Shown here: one piece after another, positions 1 through 5,983 of the stretch
Layout: every line of letters begins with the position of its first letter
How positions within the stretch are numbered: the stretch's first letter is position 1
Assembly (NCBI GenBank): GCA_023447635.1
Contig: JAEXNA010000130.1
Coordinates: forward strand, 1 to 8,908
Reading direction: 5' to 3'
Length of the DNA: 8,908 nt
Source of the DNA: Vulcanimicrobiota bacterium
Lineage (GTDB): Bacteria > Vulcanimicrobiota > Xenobia > Xenobiales > JADMJV01
The notes under the pieces: generated by a model
Told to the model about the DNA's origin: nothing
Database searches by the model: none
The model's input: only the letters and a program-made list of their open reading frames with translations
Translations under genes and position numbers: made by a program

Positions 1-17
1 GATTTGAGACTCGGGCC

Positions 18-39
18 GCGCCCAGCCGAGGGCTGGCGC
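18..39 (-). other. Stem-loop directly after the ABC-2 permease stop
   Basis: One base after the TAG stop, GCGCCAGCC and GGCTGGGCGC pair as a 9-bp G+C-rich stem with one bulged G and a 3-base CTC loop. It would suit an operon end, but no T-run follows in the 17 bases that remain, so an intrinsic terminator is not proven. An RNA-stabilising 3' hairpin is also possible. Confidence 0.45.
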
Positions 40-40
40 T

Positions 41-1087
41 CTATGAACCCGGTAGGATCCTCTTCGAGGAGCGGGCGGCCCACAGGCCTAGCCCCGACAA
101 GACGAGGAGGAATATGACGAGGACCGCGAGGTCCGCGAGCCCATTCTCCGTTTGGCCGGCCAGAAACGCCCGACTTCCTCTTTGCAGATAGAAGGCGGGA
201 GACAGAGTGGCGGCTCGACTCAGGACCGTGCTCAACTCCTGGAGGGCCAGGGGGATGTAGATCACCATGAAGAGCGTCGAAGTGGCCGCATTGGCCGCTG
301 ACTGATTCGAGCAAACCAGCCCCACCAGGATCCCCAGGGCGGCGAAACTCGCGCATCCGGCAATCAAATGGAGAAGGAGCAGTGATGAGGGGATGATGCT
401 GTTCCCCAAGAGGACAGCCGCGGTGGAGAGAAGCGCGAGTGTGAGCCCTGCCCCTAACTTACCTATCCAAAGTTCTACCATGCTCACCGGCGCTGTCAAG
501 ACCCCGAGCAAGGTTCTTTGTTCTTTTTCTTCGATGAAGGAGGCCGAGCAGATCATGAGTCCCGACATCGCCGTGAAAACCAGCCAGGAAGGCAGCATCC
601 CCGAGGACCAGTCCTTGGAGGTCGACTCTTCTCGCGCCCCGTTGACCTCGAGGTCGATCGGGAGTTCCTGGTCGGCGATGGTGCGGGACGCTTCCTCGAT
701 GATCCGAGTCATCAAAACCGTGCGCAACGACTTCGCCTGGGGAACCCGGAGCTCCAGCCTCGGCAGCTCTCCGTCAAGAATCTCCCGAGAGAGCGTCGGA
801 GACAGCAGCAGGTAGCCGTCGATCCGGCCGGATTCCAGCGCAGCCTGAGCCTGGGCTGAAGTCTCGAACGGAGCCAGCTTCAGCGAATCCGAAGTAGCGA
901 GTACCAGGCCGAGACCCTCCTGACGGGAGCCGACCAGGCCCAGGGTCGGCCTGGCAAAGTCATCGGTCTGAGAGACGCGAAAGAACAGGATACTGCACAG
1001 GACGGGCCCGATCAGGACCAGAAGGAAGGTACTGTTTCGCAGCGCGTCTTCCAGGTCGCGACGCCAGATGGCCCAGGCGCGAGTCAA
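41..1087 (-). CDS. ABC-2 type (NatB-like) transporter permease
   Basis: This 348-aa membrane subunit is the probable partner of the NatA-type ATPase. TM1 is at about 20-38, followed by a large extracytoplasmic domain at about 40-165, then membrane segments at about 167-185, 211-231, 235-260, 268-285 and 319-337. This six-segment plan with a big first loop is that of the ABC2_membrane_3/NatB group. The conserved cytoplasmic motif after TM2 is present as EEKEQRTLLGVLTAPVS (186-202). The start is taken as TTG at 1087: the frame is closed by a stop three codons upstream and the next ATG is at residue 126, beyond TM1. No good ribosome site is visible, so coupling to the preceding gene (9-base gap) is likely. 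The exported substrate cannot be read from the sequence; NatAB itself is a Na+ extruder, but related pairs carry many things. Confidence 0.9.
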   Translation of the reverse strand: MTRAWAIWRRDLEDALRNSTFLLVLIGPVLCSILFFRVSQTDDFARPTLGLVGSRQEGLGLVLATSDSLKLAPFETSAQAQAALESGRIDGYLLLSPTLSREILDGELPRLELRVPQAKSLRTVLMTRIIEEASRTIADQELPIDLEVNGAREESTSKDWSSGMLPSWLVFTAMSGLMICSASFIEEKEQRTLLGVLTAPVSMVELWIGKLGAGLTLALLSTAAVLLGNSIIPSSLLLLHLIAGCASFAALGILVGLVCSNQSAANAATSTLFMVIYIPLALQELSTVLSRAATLSPAFYLQRGSRAFLAGQTENGLADLAVLVIFLLVLSGLGLWAARSSKRILPGS

Positions 1088-1096
1088 TCGTTGAGG

Positions 1097-1711
1097 CTAT
1101 TCTTCGGACTCGGAGGACGGGGCGGCTTCGCCGGAGTCGCTCAGAGAGGTTTCGGATTCATCGTCGACCGTGACATTCTTGGCCCGTAGCGTCTCCTGCA
1201 CCTCAGGCACCATGTTGGTCGAGACGCTCAGCAGGATCACGCGATTGCTCTTCTTCTCTACCGTCTTGATACCGGGAGCAACCTCGAAAACGATCTTCTC
1301 CTGGGCTTTGATCCGTTCGACCGTCTTGAGCGCCTGCGCCTTCTGTTTGAAGAATCCGCCGTAGTAAAGCTTGCCTCGGTCCTCGGAGAACGACAGCTGT
1401 TGGTGTCCGCTCTGGCGAAGGGTTTCCGCGATCGACTTCAGGATCTCTTCCTTACCGATCATGACCACGCGGAAGTCGGTTTCGACCTCCGTCTTCCGCT
1501 TGTCGGCCTTCAAGACCGGCTCGTAGCCGGCGGCTTTCAGCGCCTCGGCGGCCGTCTCGGCCTGGGCCGCATCGTCGATCCAGAACACCAGCTTGGATTT
1601 TTCCTCAGAAGGCGCGGGGCCGCTGTTGAACTTGACGTAAGCCAGCGCGCCGGCGTCGACGATCAGGAGCAGTCCTACGATCGCGATCAGTACTCTTCGA
1701 ATGGTGGCCAT
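1097..1711 (-). CDS. Membrane-anchored protein with four SPOR-like beta-alpha-beta units
   Basis: This 204-aa protein has one N-terminal hydrophobic segment at about 6-28 preceded by R5/R6, so it is probably a single-pass protein with most of the chain outside the cytoplasm. The rest reads as four units of strand, amphipathic helix, strand: 39-70 (KLVFWIDD, then AAEALKAAG), 79-110 (FRVVMIG, then IAETLRQSG), 113-145 (KLYYGGFF, then ALKTVERIKA) and 156-184 (NRVILLSV, then VQETLRAKN). Two such units make one SPOR-like fold, and unit 3 (YYGGFFKQKAQAL) looks most like a SPOR start. SPOR domains bind glycan strands stripped of stem peptides, mostly at division sites. The match here is by pattern only. 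The tail is acidic and Ser/Glu-rich. It lies between the ATPase and permease genes of the second ABC system, 9 bases before the permease. Confidence 0.75.
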   Translation of the reverse strand: MATIRRVLIAIVGLLLIVDAGALAYVKFNSGPAPSEEKSKLVFWIDDAAQAETAAEALKAAGYEPVLKADKRKTEVETDFRVVMIGKEEILKSIAETLRQSGHQQLSFSEDRGKLYYGGFFKQKAQALKTVERIKAQEKIVFEVAPGIKTVEKKSNRVILLSVSTNMVPEVQETLRAKNVTVDDESETSLSDSGEAAPSSESEE

Positions 1712-1720
1712 GCGGGCGGT

Positions 1721-1726
1721 TTCTCC
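1721..1726 (-). promoter_or_regulatory. Shine-Dalgarno GGAGAA for the SPOR-like gene
   Basis: GGAGAA on the minus strand lies 9 bases before the ATG at 1711 and supports that start. The 67-base gap upstream (1712-1778) holds only a small 5-bp hairpin besides this site, and no convincing promoter. Confidence 0.6.
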
Positions 1727-1778
1727 AATGGTGGTGTTGGCAAGAGGATTATCCCGAAGCGGGAGCGTCTCCTGCCGA

Positions 1779-2510
1779 TCAGGTCAGCGTCTCACCAGCA
1801 GAAAACCCGCCCAGAGCCAGAAGTTTGGCCCGCAGCCCTCCGGGTGTTCCCGCAGAGAGTTGGGAAGGGCTACCCCGCCAGGAGGCGACGCCTTCGGACA
1901 GGAGCACGACCTCCTGGCAGAGCCGTTCGACCTCCTCGACCCGGTGGCTGGTCATCAGCACCGCCCCTCCCCCGTCGGCGAACGCTTTTACCAAAAGGAA
2001 GAGCTCTTCGCTGGCCGCCGGGTCCAGCCCGTCGGAAGGCTCATCGAGCAGCAGCAGCCGAGGCGAATGAAGCGTCGCTCGAGCCAGGCTGAGCCGTTGG
2101 CGATACCCGGTCGAGAGTTGACCGGCCGGGCGATTGGCGTACTCGGTCAAACCGTGCCGCGCCATATGCGCCTCGAGGTCCGGCTTGATACCGTAGAGTT
2201 CGGCGAAAAAACTCAGGTTTCGCCGCACGCTGAGCCGACCGTAATGACCCGCCCCCGAATGGACCACCCCGACCTGGCTCGACCAGGCCTTGGAGGTTCG
2301 GGGGTCGACACCCATCACCGAGACCTGTCCCGAGTCCGCAGCGAGAAATCCCGTGGCGAGCAGAAAAGTCGTGGTTTTCCCACTGCCGTTGACTCCGAGA
2401 AATCCGACCACCTGTCCCGGCTCGACCCTCAGGTCGAGCCCTTTGAGCACAGCCACCGACCCGTACGCAAAAGCGACGTTGTCGAACTGTAACGACGCCG
2501 GCCCGGACAC
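1779..2510 (-). CDS. NatA/CcmA-type ABC transporter ATPase
   Basis: This 243-aa cytoplasmic ATPase is of the class that pairs with ABC-2 permeases (drug, Na+, polysaccharide or gliding-type exporters). Walker A GVNGSGKT is at 39-46, a NatA-like signature LSTGYRQRL at 132-140, Walker B LLLLDEP at 152-158 with E157, D-loop SDGLDP, and H-switch H189 (MTSHR). The Q-loop region VGVVHSGAGHYGRLSVRRNL (80-99) aligns with the NatA/CcmA type, where the glutamine is often replaced; here His-Ser stands in that place. The start is a GTG, 13 bases after the zinc-ribbon stop, with only a poorly spaced AGG before it and no better upstream alternative. The likely partner permease is at 41-1087, two genes downstream, with the SPOR-like gene between them. 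Substrate unknown. Confidence 0.93.
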   Translation of the reverse strand: MSGPASLQFDNVAFAYGSVAVLKGLDLRVEPGQVVGFLGVNGSGKTTTFLLATGFLAADSGQVSVMGVDPRTSKAWSSQVGVVHSGAGHYGRLSVRRNLSFFAELYGIKPDLEAHMARHGLTEYANRPAGQLSTGYRQRLSLARATLHSPRLLLLDEPSDGLDPAASEELFLLVKAFADGGGAVLMTSHRVEEVERLCQEVVLLSEGVASWRGSPSQLSAGTPGGLRAKLLALGGFSAGETLT

Positions 2511-2523
2511 TACCTGAGCTGAC

Positions 2524-3159
2524 TCACATGTAGCCCCAGTCGTCTTCGAGTTGGGCGCGGAAGCCGCGGTTCATCCGCATCGCCTCGTTGATCTTCTCGT
2601 TGGCCTGCCACATGGCGGCTAAGGCCGAATCGAGGCCGCTGATATCCGTCTGGCCCAGAGTGAAATCCCACATCTCCTCGACCGCGTCGCTGAAAGCCGT
2701 AATGCCTTCGACCGCGATGTCGACTTCTTGCGGGTGAGCATCGTAGTAGCCCATTTTCTGCACGGTGTCGATGTAGCCGTCCCGCTTCCCAGCGAGCTTC
2801 ACGCGGATGTCGGCCAACCAGTCGATGAACGCTTCCGGGGTGGTGGTTCCCATCCGCAGCCCCTCGACTTTACGCTGGAACTCTTCGTAGCGCCCGGTCA
2901 TGTTGTCGGCGTGACCGCGCGGAGCGGGAGCGTTCAAAGGGTCCTTGGCGTCGAGATTCAAGCGACAGTGGGGACACTCTTTGGCATCGGGCTCGACCGG
3001 TTGACTACAAAAAGGGCAGTTGTTGTCGACCACGGCAGGATCCTCGACGGGCGGTGGAGGCGGCGGCGCCCCCTGACCGGCGGGCAGATCGGCCCCACAC
3101 CCTTCGCACTGAGCCGCGCCGGGCGGATTTGCCGCCCCACATGTGAAACAAACCTGCAT
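2524..3159 (-). CDS. Double zinc-ribbon protein with helical C-terminal domain, function unknown
   Basis: This 211-aa protein is predicted soluble, with no signal peptide or membrane segment. Two zinc ribbons are clear: C4-x2-C7-x10-C18-x2-C21 and C48-x2-C51-x10-C62-x2-C65. They are separated by a Pro-rich linker containing six consecutive prolines (32-37). From about residue 86 to the end the sequence looks mainly helical and acidic, with aromatic residues (YEEF, FIDWLADI, EEMWDF, AMWQANEKI, DDWGYM), and I do not recognise a family. Such ribbons act as structural or protein-binding modules in many bacterial proteins, so nucleic-acid binding should not be assumed. The ATG is preceded by AGG with an 8-base spacer. 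The gene stands after an 84-base gap and ends 13 bases before the second ABC ATPase, so it is likely co-transcribed with that system. An adaptor or regulator is possible but unproven. Confidence 0.85.
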   Translation of the reverse strand: MQVCFTCGAANPPGAAQCEGCGADLPAGQGAPPPPPPVEDPAVVDNNCPFCSQPVEPDAKECPHCRLNLDAKDPLNAPAPRGHADNMTGRYEEFQRKVEGLRMGTTTPEAFIDWLADIRVKLAGKRDGYIDTVQKMGYYDAHPQEVDIAVEGITAFSDAVEEMWDFTLGQTDISGLDSALAAMWQANEKINEAMRMNRGFRAQLEDDWGYM

Positions 3160-3173
3160 GACTTTTACCTACC

Positions 3174-3194
3174 GGGCCGGTGGTTCAACGGCCC
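3174..3194 (-). other. Stem-loop in the 84-base leader of the zinc-ribbon gene
   Basis: On the minus strand GGGCCG and CGGCCC form a perfect 6-bp stem around a 9-base loop. It lies just upstream of the AGG ribosome site (3168-3170) of the next gene. There is no T-run after it, so it is not a standard terminator. It might stabilise the downstream or upstream message, or be chance in G+C-rich DNA. Confidence 0.3.
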
Positions 3195-3243
3195 CGATCG
3201 TCTTCCTGTTCTCTTCGTACGCATTATCGACCGGGAACGATGC

Positions 3244-3918
3244 TTACCTGTGCTCCCGCAGTTTACCACGATCTAGCATGATCTGACGGTCGGCATAGGC
3301 GGCGGCGCGAGGATCGTGAGTGACCATCACGATAGTCAAGGTGCGACTGGCGTGAATCTGCTTGAGCACGTCGAGCACCTCGGTGGTCGAAGCGGCGTCG
3401 AGGTTACCCGTCGGCTCATCGGCCAGCAGCAGTTCGGGCAGATTGGCCAGGGAGCGAGCGATGGCGACTTTCTGCTTCTGTCCGCCGGACAGCGTTGCGG
3501 TCAACTGGTCGCGCGCCTTTTCCATCCCGATCATACGCAGCAGTTCCCGACCGCGCTGGCGCGATTCCGCGTTCGAAGTGCCGTTGAGCTGCATCGGAAG
3601 CGTGATGTTTTCCATCACGGACAGGGCGGGCAGCAGGCGGAAATCCTGAAAAACGAAGCCCAGGTGGCGTAGCCGAATCTTTTCTCGCAGCGATTCGCCG
3701 TCTTTAGCCACGTCGCGATTGCCCAGATGCACTTCGCCAAAATCTGGATAGTCCAAACAGCCCAACAGATAGAGCAGCGAGCTCTTGCCGGCTCCCGAAG
3801 GTCCGGTCACCGCCACAAACTGGCCCGAGGGGATCATCAGATCGACCCCATCGAGCACTTTGTTGGGCCTGGGACCGGAGTTATAGAGCTTGTGAACCCC
3901 GCGCAGAGCAACCTGCAT
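3244..3918 (-). CDS. LolD/MacB-type ABC transporter ATPase
   Basis: This 224-aa cytoplasmic ATPase powers the permease encoded just upstream. All nucleotide-binding motifs are present: Walker A GPSGAGKS at 39-46, Q-loop Q91 in FVFQDFRLLPALSV, ABC signature LSGGQ at 143-147, Walker B LLLADEP at 163-169 with catalytic E168, D-loop GNLD, and H-switch H201 (VTHDP). The F-Q-x-F-x-L-L-P-x-L-(S/T)-V-x-E-N pattern and short length are characteristic of the LolD/MacB/FtsE group. The ATG lies 1 base after the permease stop (TAG-T-ATG), with a purine-rich AGGAAGGGG at 3926-3934 and a 7-base spacer, so the two subunits should be made in linked amounts. Stop TAA. The division protein FtsE is related, but its partner here has MacB rather than FtsX topology. 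Confidence 0.95.
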   Translation of the reverse strand: MQVALRGVHKLYNSGPRPNKVLDGVDLMIPSGQFVAVTGPSGAGKSSLLYLLGCLDYPDFGEVHLGNRDVAKDGESLREKIRLRHLGFVFQDFRLLPALSVMENITLPMQLNGTSNAESRQRGRELLRMIGMEKARDQLTATLSGGQKQKVAIARSLANLPELLLADEPTGNLDAASTTEVLDVLKQIHASRTLTIVMVTHDPRAAAYADRQIMLDRGKLREHR

Positions 3919-3919
3919 A

Positions 3920-5383
3920 CTACATCCCCTTCCTGAGCTGGGCCACCAGGTCGATGCGGCTGACGATAAAGATCGGGATGATCGCCCCGATCAGCCCGAC
4001 CGCAAACGATAGAGCCAGCGCTTGCAGCAAGAGCCCCGGCGTGACTCCGGCCATCGGGTAGGGAATCTCCAGCAAAATCGCTACCGCTTTATCCAGCACC
4101 CCGGTGGCCAGGAAGCCGAAGATCAGCCCCAGGAAGCCGCCGGTGACGTTGAGGAAGATCGCCTCGTAGATGATGGTCATCGCGATGACCCTGCGAGAGG
4201 CCCCGACCGCCCTGAGCGTGGCGTATTCGCCCAGCCGCTCGTAGGTGGACATCAGCATGGTGTTCATGCTGGCGGTGACCGCGATGAGCACGCCGACCAT
4301 AGAGACCGCAAACTGCAGCAGCCAGCCGTAGCCCAGATAGTCGCGAGCCGACTCCAGGTAGTCACGTCGGTCCATCACGCGGATCTTGCGAGCCCCGGCA
4401 TAGTCGCCCTGGCTCTTCTCCTCTGTCAGGAACTGATCGACCAGACTCTGCATCTCGGCCTTGGTCGCGGCGACCCTGCCTTCGTCTTCGAGGGTGATCC
4501 AGAACTCGTGGACGCCGCGATCGGTCCGTTGGCGCAGGAACGGCCCGATCGGCGCCAGCACCGTGTAGTCCAGGAAGCCGTCGCTGCCCATGCTGCCCCC
4601 CACTTCGAAGGGGATCTCCTCGATCACCAGGGCGCCTTCGGCAAGGGAACTTTTGATCTCCTTATTGAGCCCCTGCCCTACCACCACTCGGGCCAGCGCC
4701 TTAGGCGCCGGCGCAGCCTCGGGAGGCGGCTCGGGGGTTGGAGTGACCAGGACGGGCTCGGGAGACGGGGTTGGAGTGGGCGTGGCGACCCGCGGAGCGT
4801 CCTTGCTTCCCTTCCCCTTCCCGCCCTTACCTGCGGGCGGAGCCGTGGTCGGAGTCGGGGTGACGACCACGGCAGGGGCGGCGGTGGGAGTGGGAGTGGG
4901 AGTGGAGAGCCCGGCTACCGGCCGAGGCTCCATATCGTCGACCGAGCTCGTCTGGTCGTCAAGCGAGTCGCCCATCTCGGAAAGATTGAAACGGGCCGCG
5001 CGAAAAACGGCCTGGGCATCCCGAATCGGCATAGCGATAACAGGTATCACCGAACGTTCGGTATCGAGCGCTGTGCGAATGATCGGGCTGACGCTGCGGA
5101 CCCCAGCGACCCCGGCCAGCTTCTCCTGAAGCTGCAGCGGCAGAACTTGCGCACTCCCGCCGGAACCTGACAGCGGACTGGCGGGAAGGGTCGAACCGCG
5201 ACCCGCCGTCACGTAGATATGAACCTCGCGCGAGGCCAACTCTCGTTCCACCCGCCGGGTGAAGCCGGCGGCCAGAGAGACCAGAGCGACAAAAGAGCCG
5301 ATGGCGAGAACCACCCCGACCAGGGTGAGCAGACTTCGCTCTTTATTGCGCAGGACGTTGCGAAAGGCTAGCCCGGCGATCAT
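3920..5383 (-). CDS. MacB/FtsX-type ABC permease with Thr-Pro-rich extracytoplasmic insert
   Basis: This 487-aa integral membrane subunit belongs to the MacB/LolC class, which couples ATP hydrolysis in the cytoplasm to movement of an extracytoplasmic domain rather than forming a classical channel. Topology is typical: TM1 at about 17-40, a large extracytoplasmic domain at 41-352, then three C-terminal segments at about 353-378, 402-430 and 450-474 (FtsX domain). The family motif ERLGEYATLRAVGASRR follows TM2 at 382-398 and matches the usual E-I-G-x-x-(K/R)-A-(I/V)-G-A coupling segment. The oddity is an insert at about 160-228: Thr-Pro runs, a Gly/Lys run, and a second Thr-Pro then Pro/Glu run, placed just before ARVVVGQGL, a segment conserved in MacB core domains. 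The ATPase partner follows 1 base later. The substrate is unknown: export of peptide, lipid or lipoprotein, or mechanical signalling at the envelope, are all possible. No MacA-type adaptor gene is seen. Confidence 0.9.
   Translation of the reverse strand: MIAGLAFRNVLRNKERSLLTLVGVVLAIGSFVALVSLAAGFTRRVERELASREVHIYVTAGRGSTLPASPLSGSGGSAQVLPLQLQEKLAGVAGVRSVSPIIRTALDTERSVIPVIAMPIRDAQAVFRAARFNLSEMGDSLDDQTSSVDDMEPRPVAGLSTPTPTPTAAPAVVVTPTPTTAPPAGKGGKGKGSKDAPRVATPTPTPSPEPVLVTPTPEPPPEAAPAPKALARVVVGQGLNKEIKSSLAEGALVIEEIPFEVGGSMGSDGFLDYTVLAPIGPFLRQRTDRGVHEFWITLEDEGRVAATKAEMQSLVDQFLTEEKSQGDYAGARKIRVMDRRDYLESARDYLGYGWLLQFAVSMVGVLIAVTASMNTMLMSTYERLGEYATLRAVGASRRVIAMTIIYEAIFLNVTGGFLGLIFGFLATGVLDKAVAILLEIPYPMAGVTPGLLLQALALSFAVGLIGAIIPIFIVSRIDLVAQLRKGM
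4754..4780 (+). other. G-quadruplex motif on the template strand
   Basis: Plus-strand G-runs at 4754-4756, 4760-4762, 4767-4770 and 4778-4780 are separated by loops of 3, 4 and 7 bases, meeting the usual G3+N1-7 rule. The region encodes the second Thr-Pro run of the permease on the other strand. Confidence 0.4.
4809..4826 (-). other. G-quadruplex motif on the coding strand of the permease gene
   Basis: The minus strand reads GGGCGGGAAGGGGAAGGG, four G-runs with loops of 1, 2 and 2 bases, so the mRNA itself could fold a tight quadruplex. It encodes the Gly/Lys part of the extracytoplasmic insert. Folding is predicted from the motif only. Confidence 0.5.
4875..4900 (+). other. G-quadruplex motif over the gtggga repeat, template strand
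   Basis: Plus-strand G-runs at 4875-4878, 4886-4888, 4892-4894 and 4898-4900 are separated by loops of 7, 3 and 3 bases. It coincides with the hexanucleotide repeat encoding TPTPTPT. Confidence 0.4.
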
Positions 5384-5983
5384 CTAACCGGGCCTCCTAC
5401 GACGTCCGGCTGGTCCGGGACGCCCTTTGGAAACGTGAACGGAGTCCTCCAGCCAGAAACGCCAGCCGAGGTCGATCGCCTTACTGATACCCACCCTGGG
5501 TCCATTAGCACTTCGCCCCGTCGGTCCCTCCGGGGCGACCAATCTCAGCGCTCCTCCGGCCAGGTCGACCCCATCGTGACGATCCGTGATGCCCAGCGCC
5601 TGGCCCAGTTTACCGGGACCGTTAGCCAGCCCACGAACCGCTCCTCGACGGGCCTGCGCCAACTCGTTTCCCGCCACCACCTCGCCGGCCCGAATCAACA
5701 CCGCCCCGGCTTCGTCCGGGGCGTGAGCGACCACGTTGAAACACCAGTGAACCCCATAGCTGCGGTAGACATAAGCGTGCCCGCAAGGTCCGAACATGCT
5801 GGCGTTGCGACGGGTTCTCCCAGGAAAGGCGTGAGAAGCGGCGTCCTCGGACGCCGCATAGGCCTCGGTCTCGACCACCACGAGTTCGACGGAGTCGTGG
5901 ATCAGTCGCCAGCCCAGCAACTCGGGCGCGACCAGCCAGGGGGCGCGCTCGAAAAAGGCACGCTGCTCGGGCCACTCGCTCAT
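5384..5983 (-). CDS. mpg: 3-methyladenine DNA glycosylase (AAG/Mpg family)
   Basis: This enzyme excises alkylated and deaminated purines (3-methyladenine, hypoxanthine, ethenoadenine), starting base-excision repair. From ATG 5983 it is 199 aa, normal for bacterial members. Recognisable by comparison with human AAG: VVETEAY at 36-42, with E40 matching the catalytic Glu125 and Y42 Tyr127; SHAFPGR with H51 matching His136; YVYRSYG at 71-77, with Y76 in the place of the intercalating tyrosine; NVV at 83; LIRAGE with R98 matching Arg182; NGPGKLGQALGI at 121-132; and the terminal PRVGISKAIDLGWRFW motif. ATG 5983 is chosen because it forms an ATGA overlap with the polX stop. A GTG at 6001 in the same frame would add six residues. 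Neither has a convincing Shine-Dalgarno sequence, so coupling to polX is likely. The basic C-terminus (RRRRPG) is partly a by-product of the next gene's ribosome site. Confidence 0.94.
   Translation of the reverse strand: MSEWPEQRAFFERAPWLVAPELLGWRLIHDSVELVVVETEAYAASEDAASHAFPGRTRRNASMFGPCGHAYVYRSYGVHWCFNVVAHAPDEAGAVLIRAGEVVAGNELAQARRGAVRGLANGPGKLGQALGITDRHDGVDLAGGALRLVAPEGPTGRSANGPRVGISKAIDLGWRFWLEDSVHVSKGRPGPAGRRRRPG
5393..5398 (-). promoter_or_regulatory. Strong Shine-Dalgarno AGGAGG for the MacB-type permease
   Basis: A perfect AGGAGG on the minus strand lies 9 bases before the permease ATG at 5383. It sits inside the last codons of mpg, where it is read as two consecutive AGG arginine codons. 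The mpg stop TAG directly abuts the permease ATG (TAGATG), so the permease has both its own strong site and likely reinitiation. Confidence 0.85.

Larger units (their letters stand above)
4700..4906 (-). repeat. Low-complexity Thr-Pro / Gly-Lys / Thr-Pro coding tract
   Basis: This stretch encodes residues 160-228 of the MacB-type permease: TPTPTPT and TPTPTT, then GKGGKGKGSK, then TPTPTPSPEP and TPTPEPPPE. On the plus strand a hexanucleotide gtggga is repeated about three times at 4884-4901, so replication slippage could change its length. Thr-Pro linkers are typical of extended, often glycosylated or wall-spanning segments. That role is inferred here. Confidence 0.85.

Noticed and set aside
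1752..1764. Small hairpin TCCCG-CTT-CGGGA after the NatA-type ATPase stop
   Set aside because: It has only five base pairs and no T-run follows, so it does not meet the shape of a terminator.
1400..2492. Two overlapping plus-strand open frames (1400-2092 and 1701-2492)
   Set aside because: They run antisense to the SPOR-like gene and the NatA-type ATPase, whose motifs prove the minus strand. The plus-strand proteins are low-complexity Arg/Pro-rich shadows.
3205..3225. GATAAT-like -10 box in the 84-base gap before the zinc-ribbon gene
   Set aside because: No acceptable -35 element lies 16-18 bases upstream, and a single hexamer match is weak evidence. A promoter here remains possible but is not supported.
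4022..5170. 382-codon open frame on the plus strand
   Set aside because: It lies wholly antisense to the MacB-type permease and has no family motifs. Its His/Gly/Arg-rich composition is that of a shadow frame in G+C-rich DNA.
3244..5383. Possible FtsE-FtsX division pair because of nearby ftsZ
   Set aside because: The permease has MacB topology: one TM, a domain of about 310 residues, then three TMs, with a MacB core motif. FtsX has a much smaller extracytoplasmic domain. ATPase sequence alone cannot separate FtsE from LolD/MacB.
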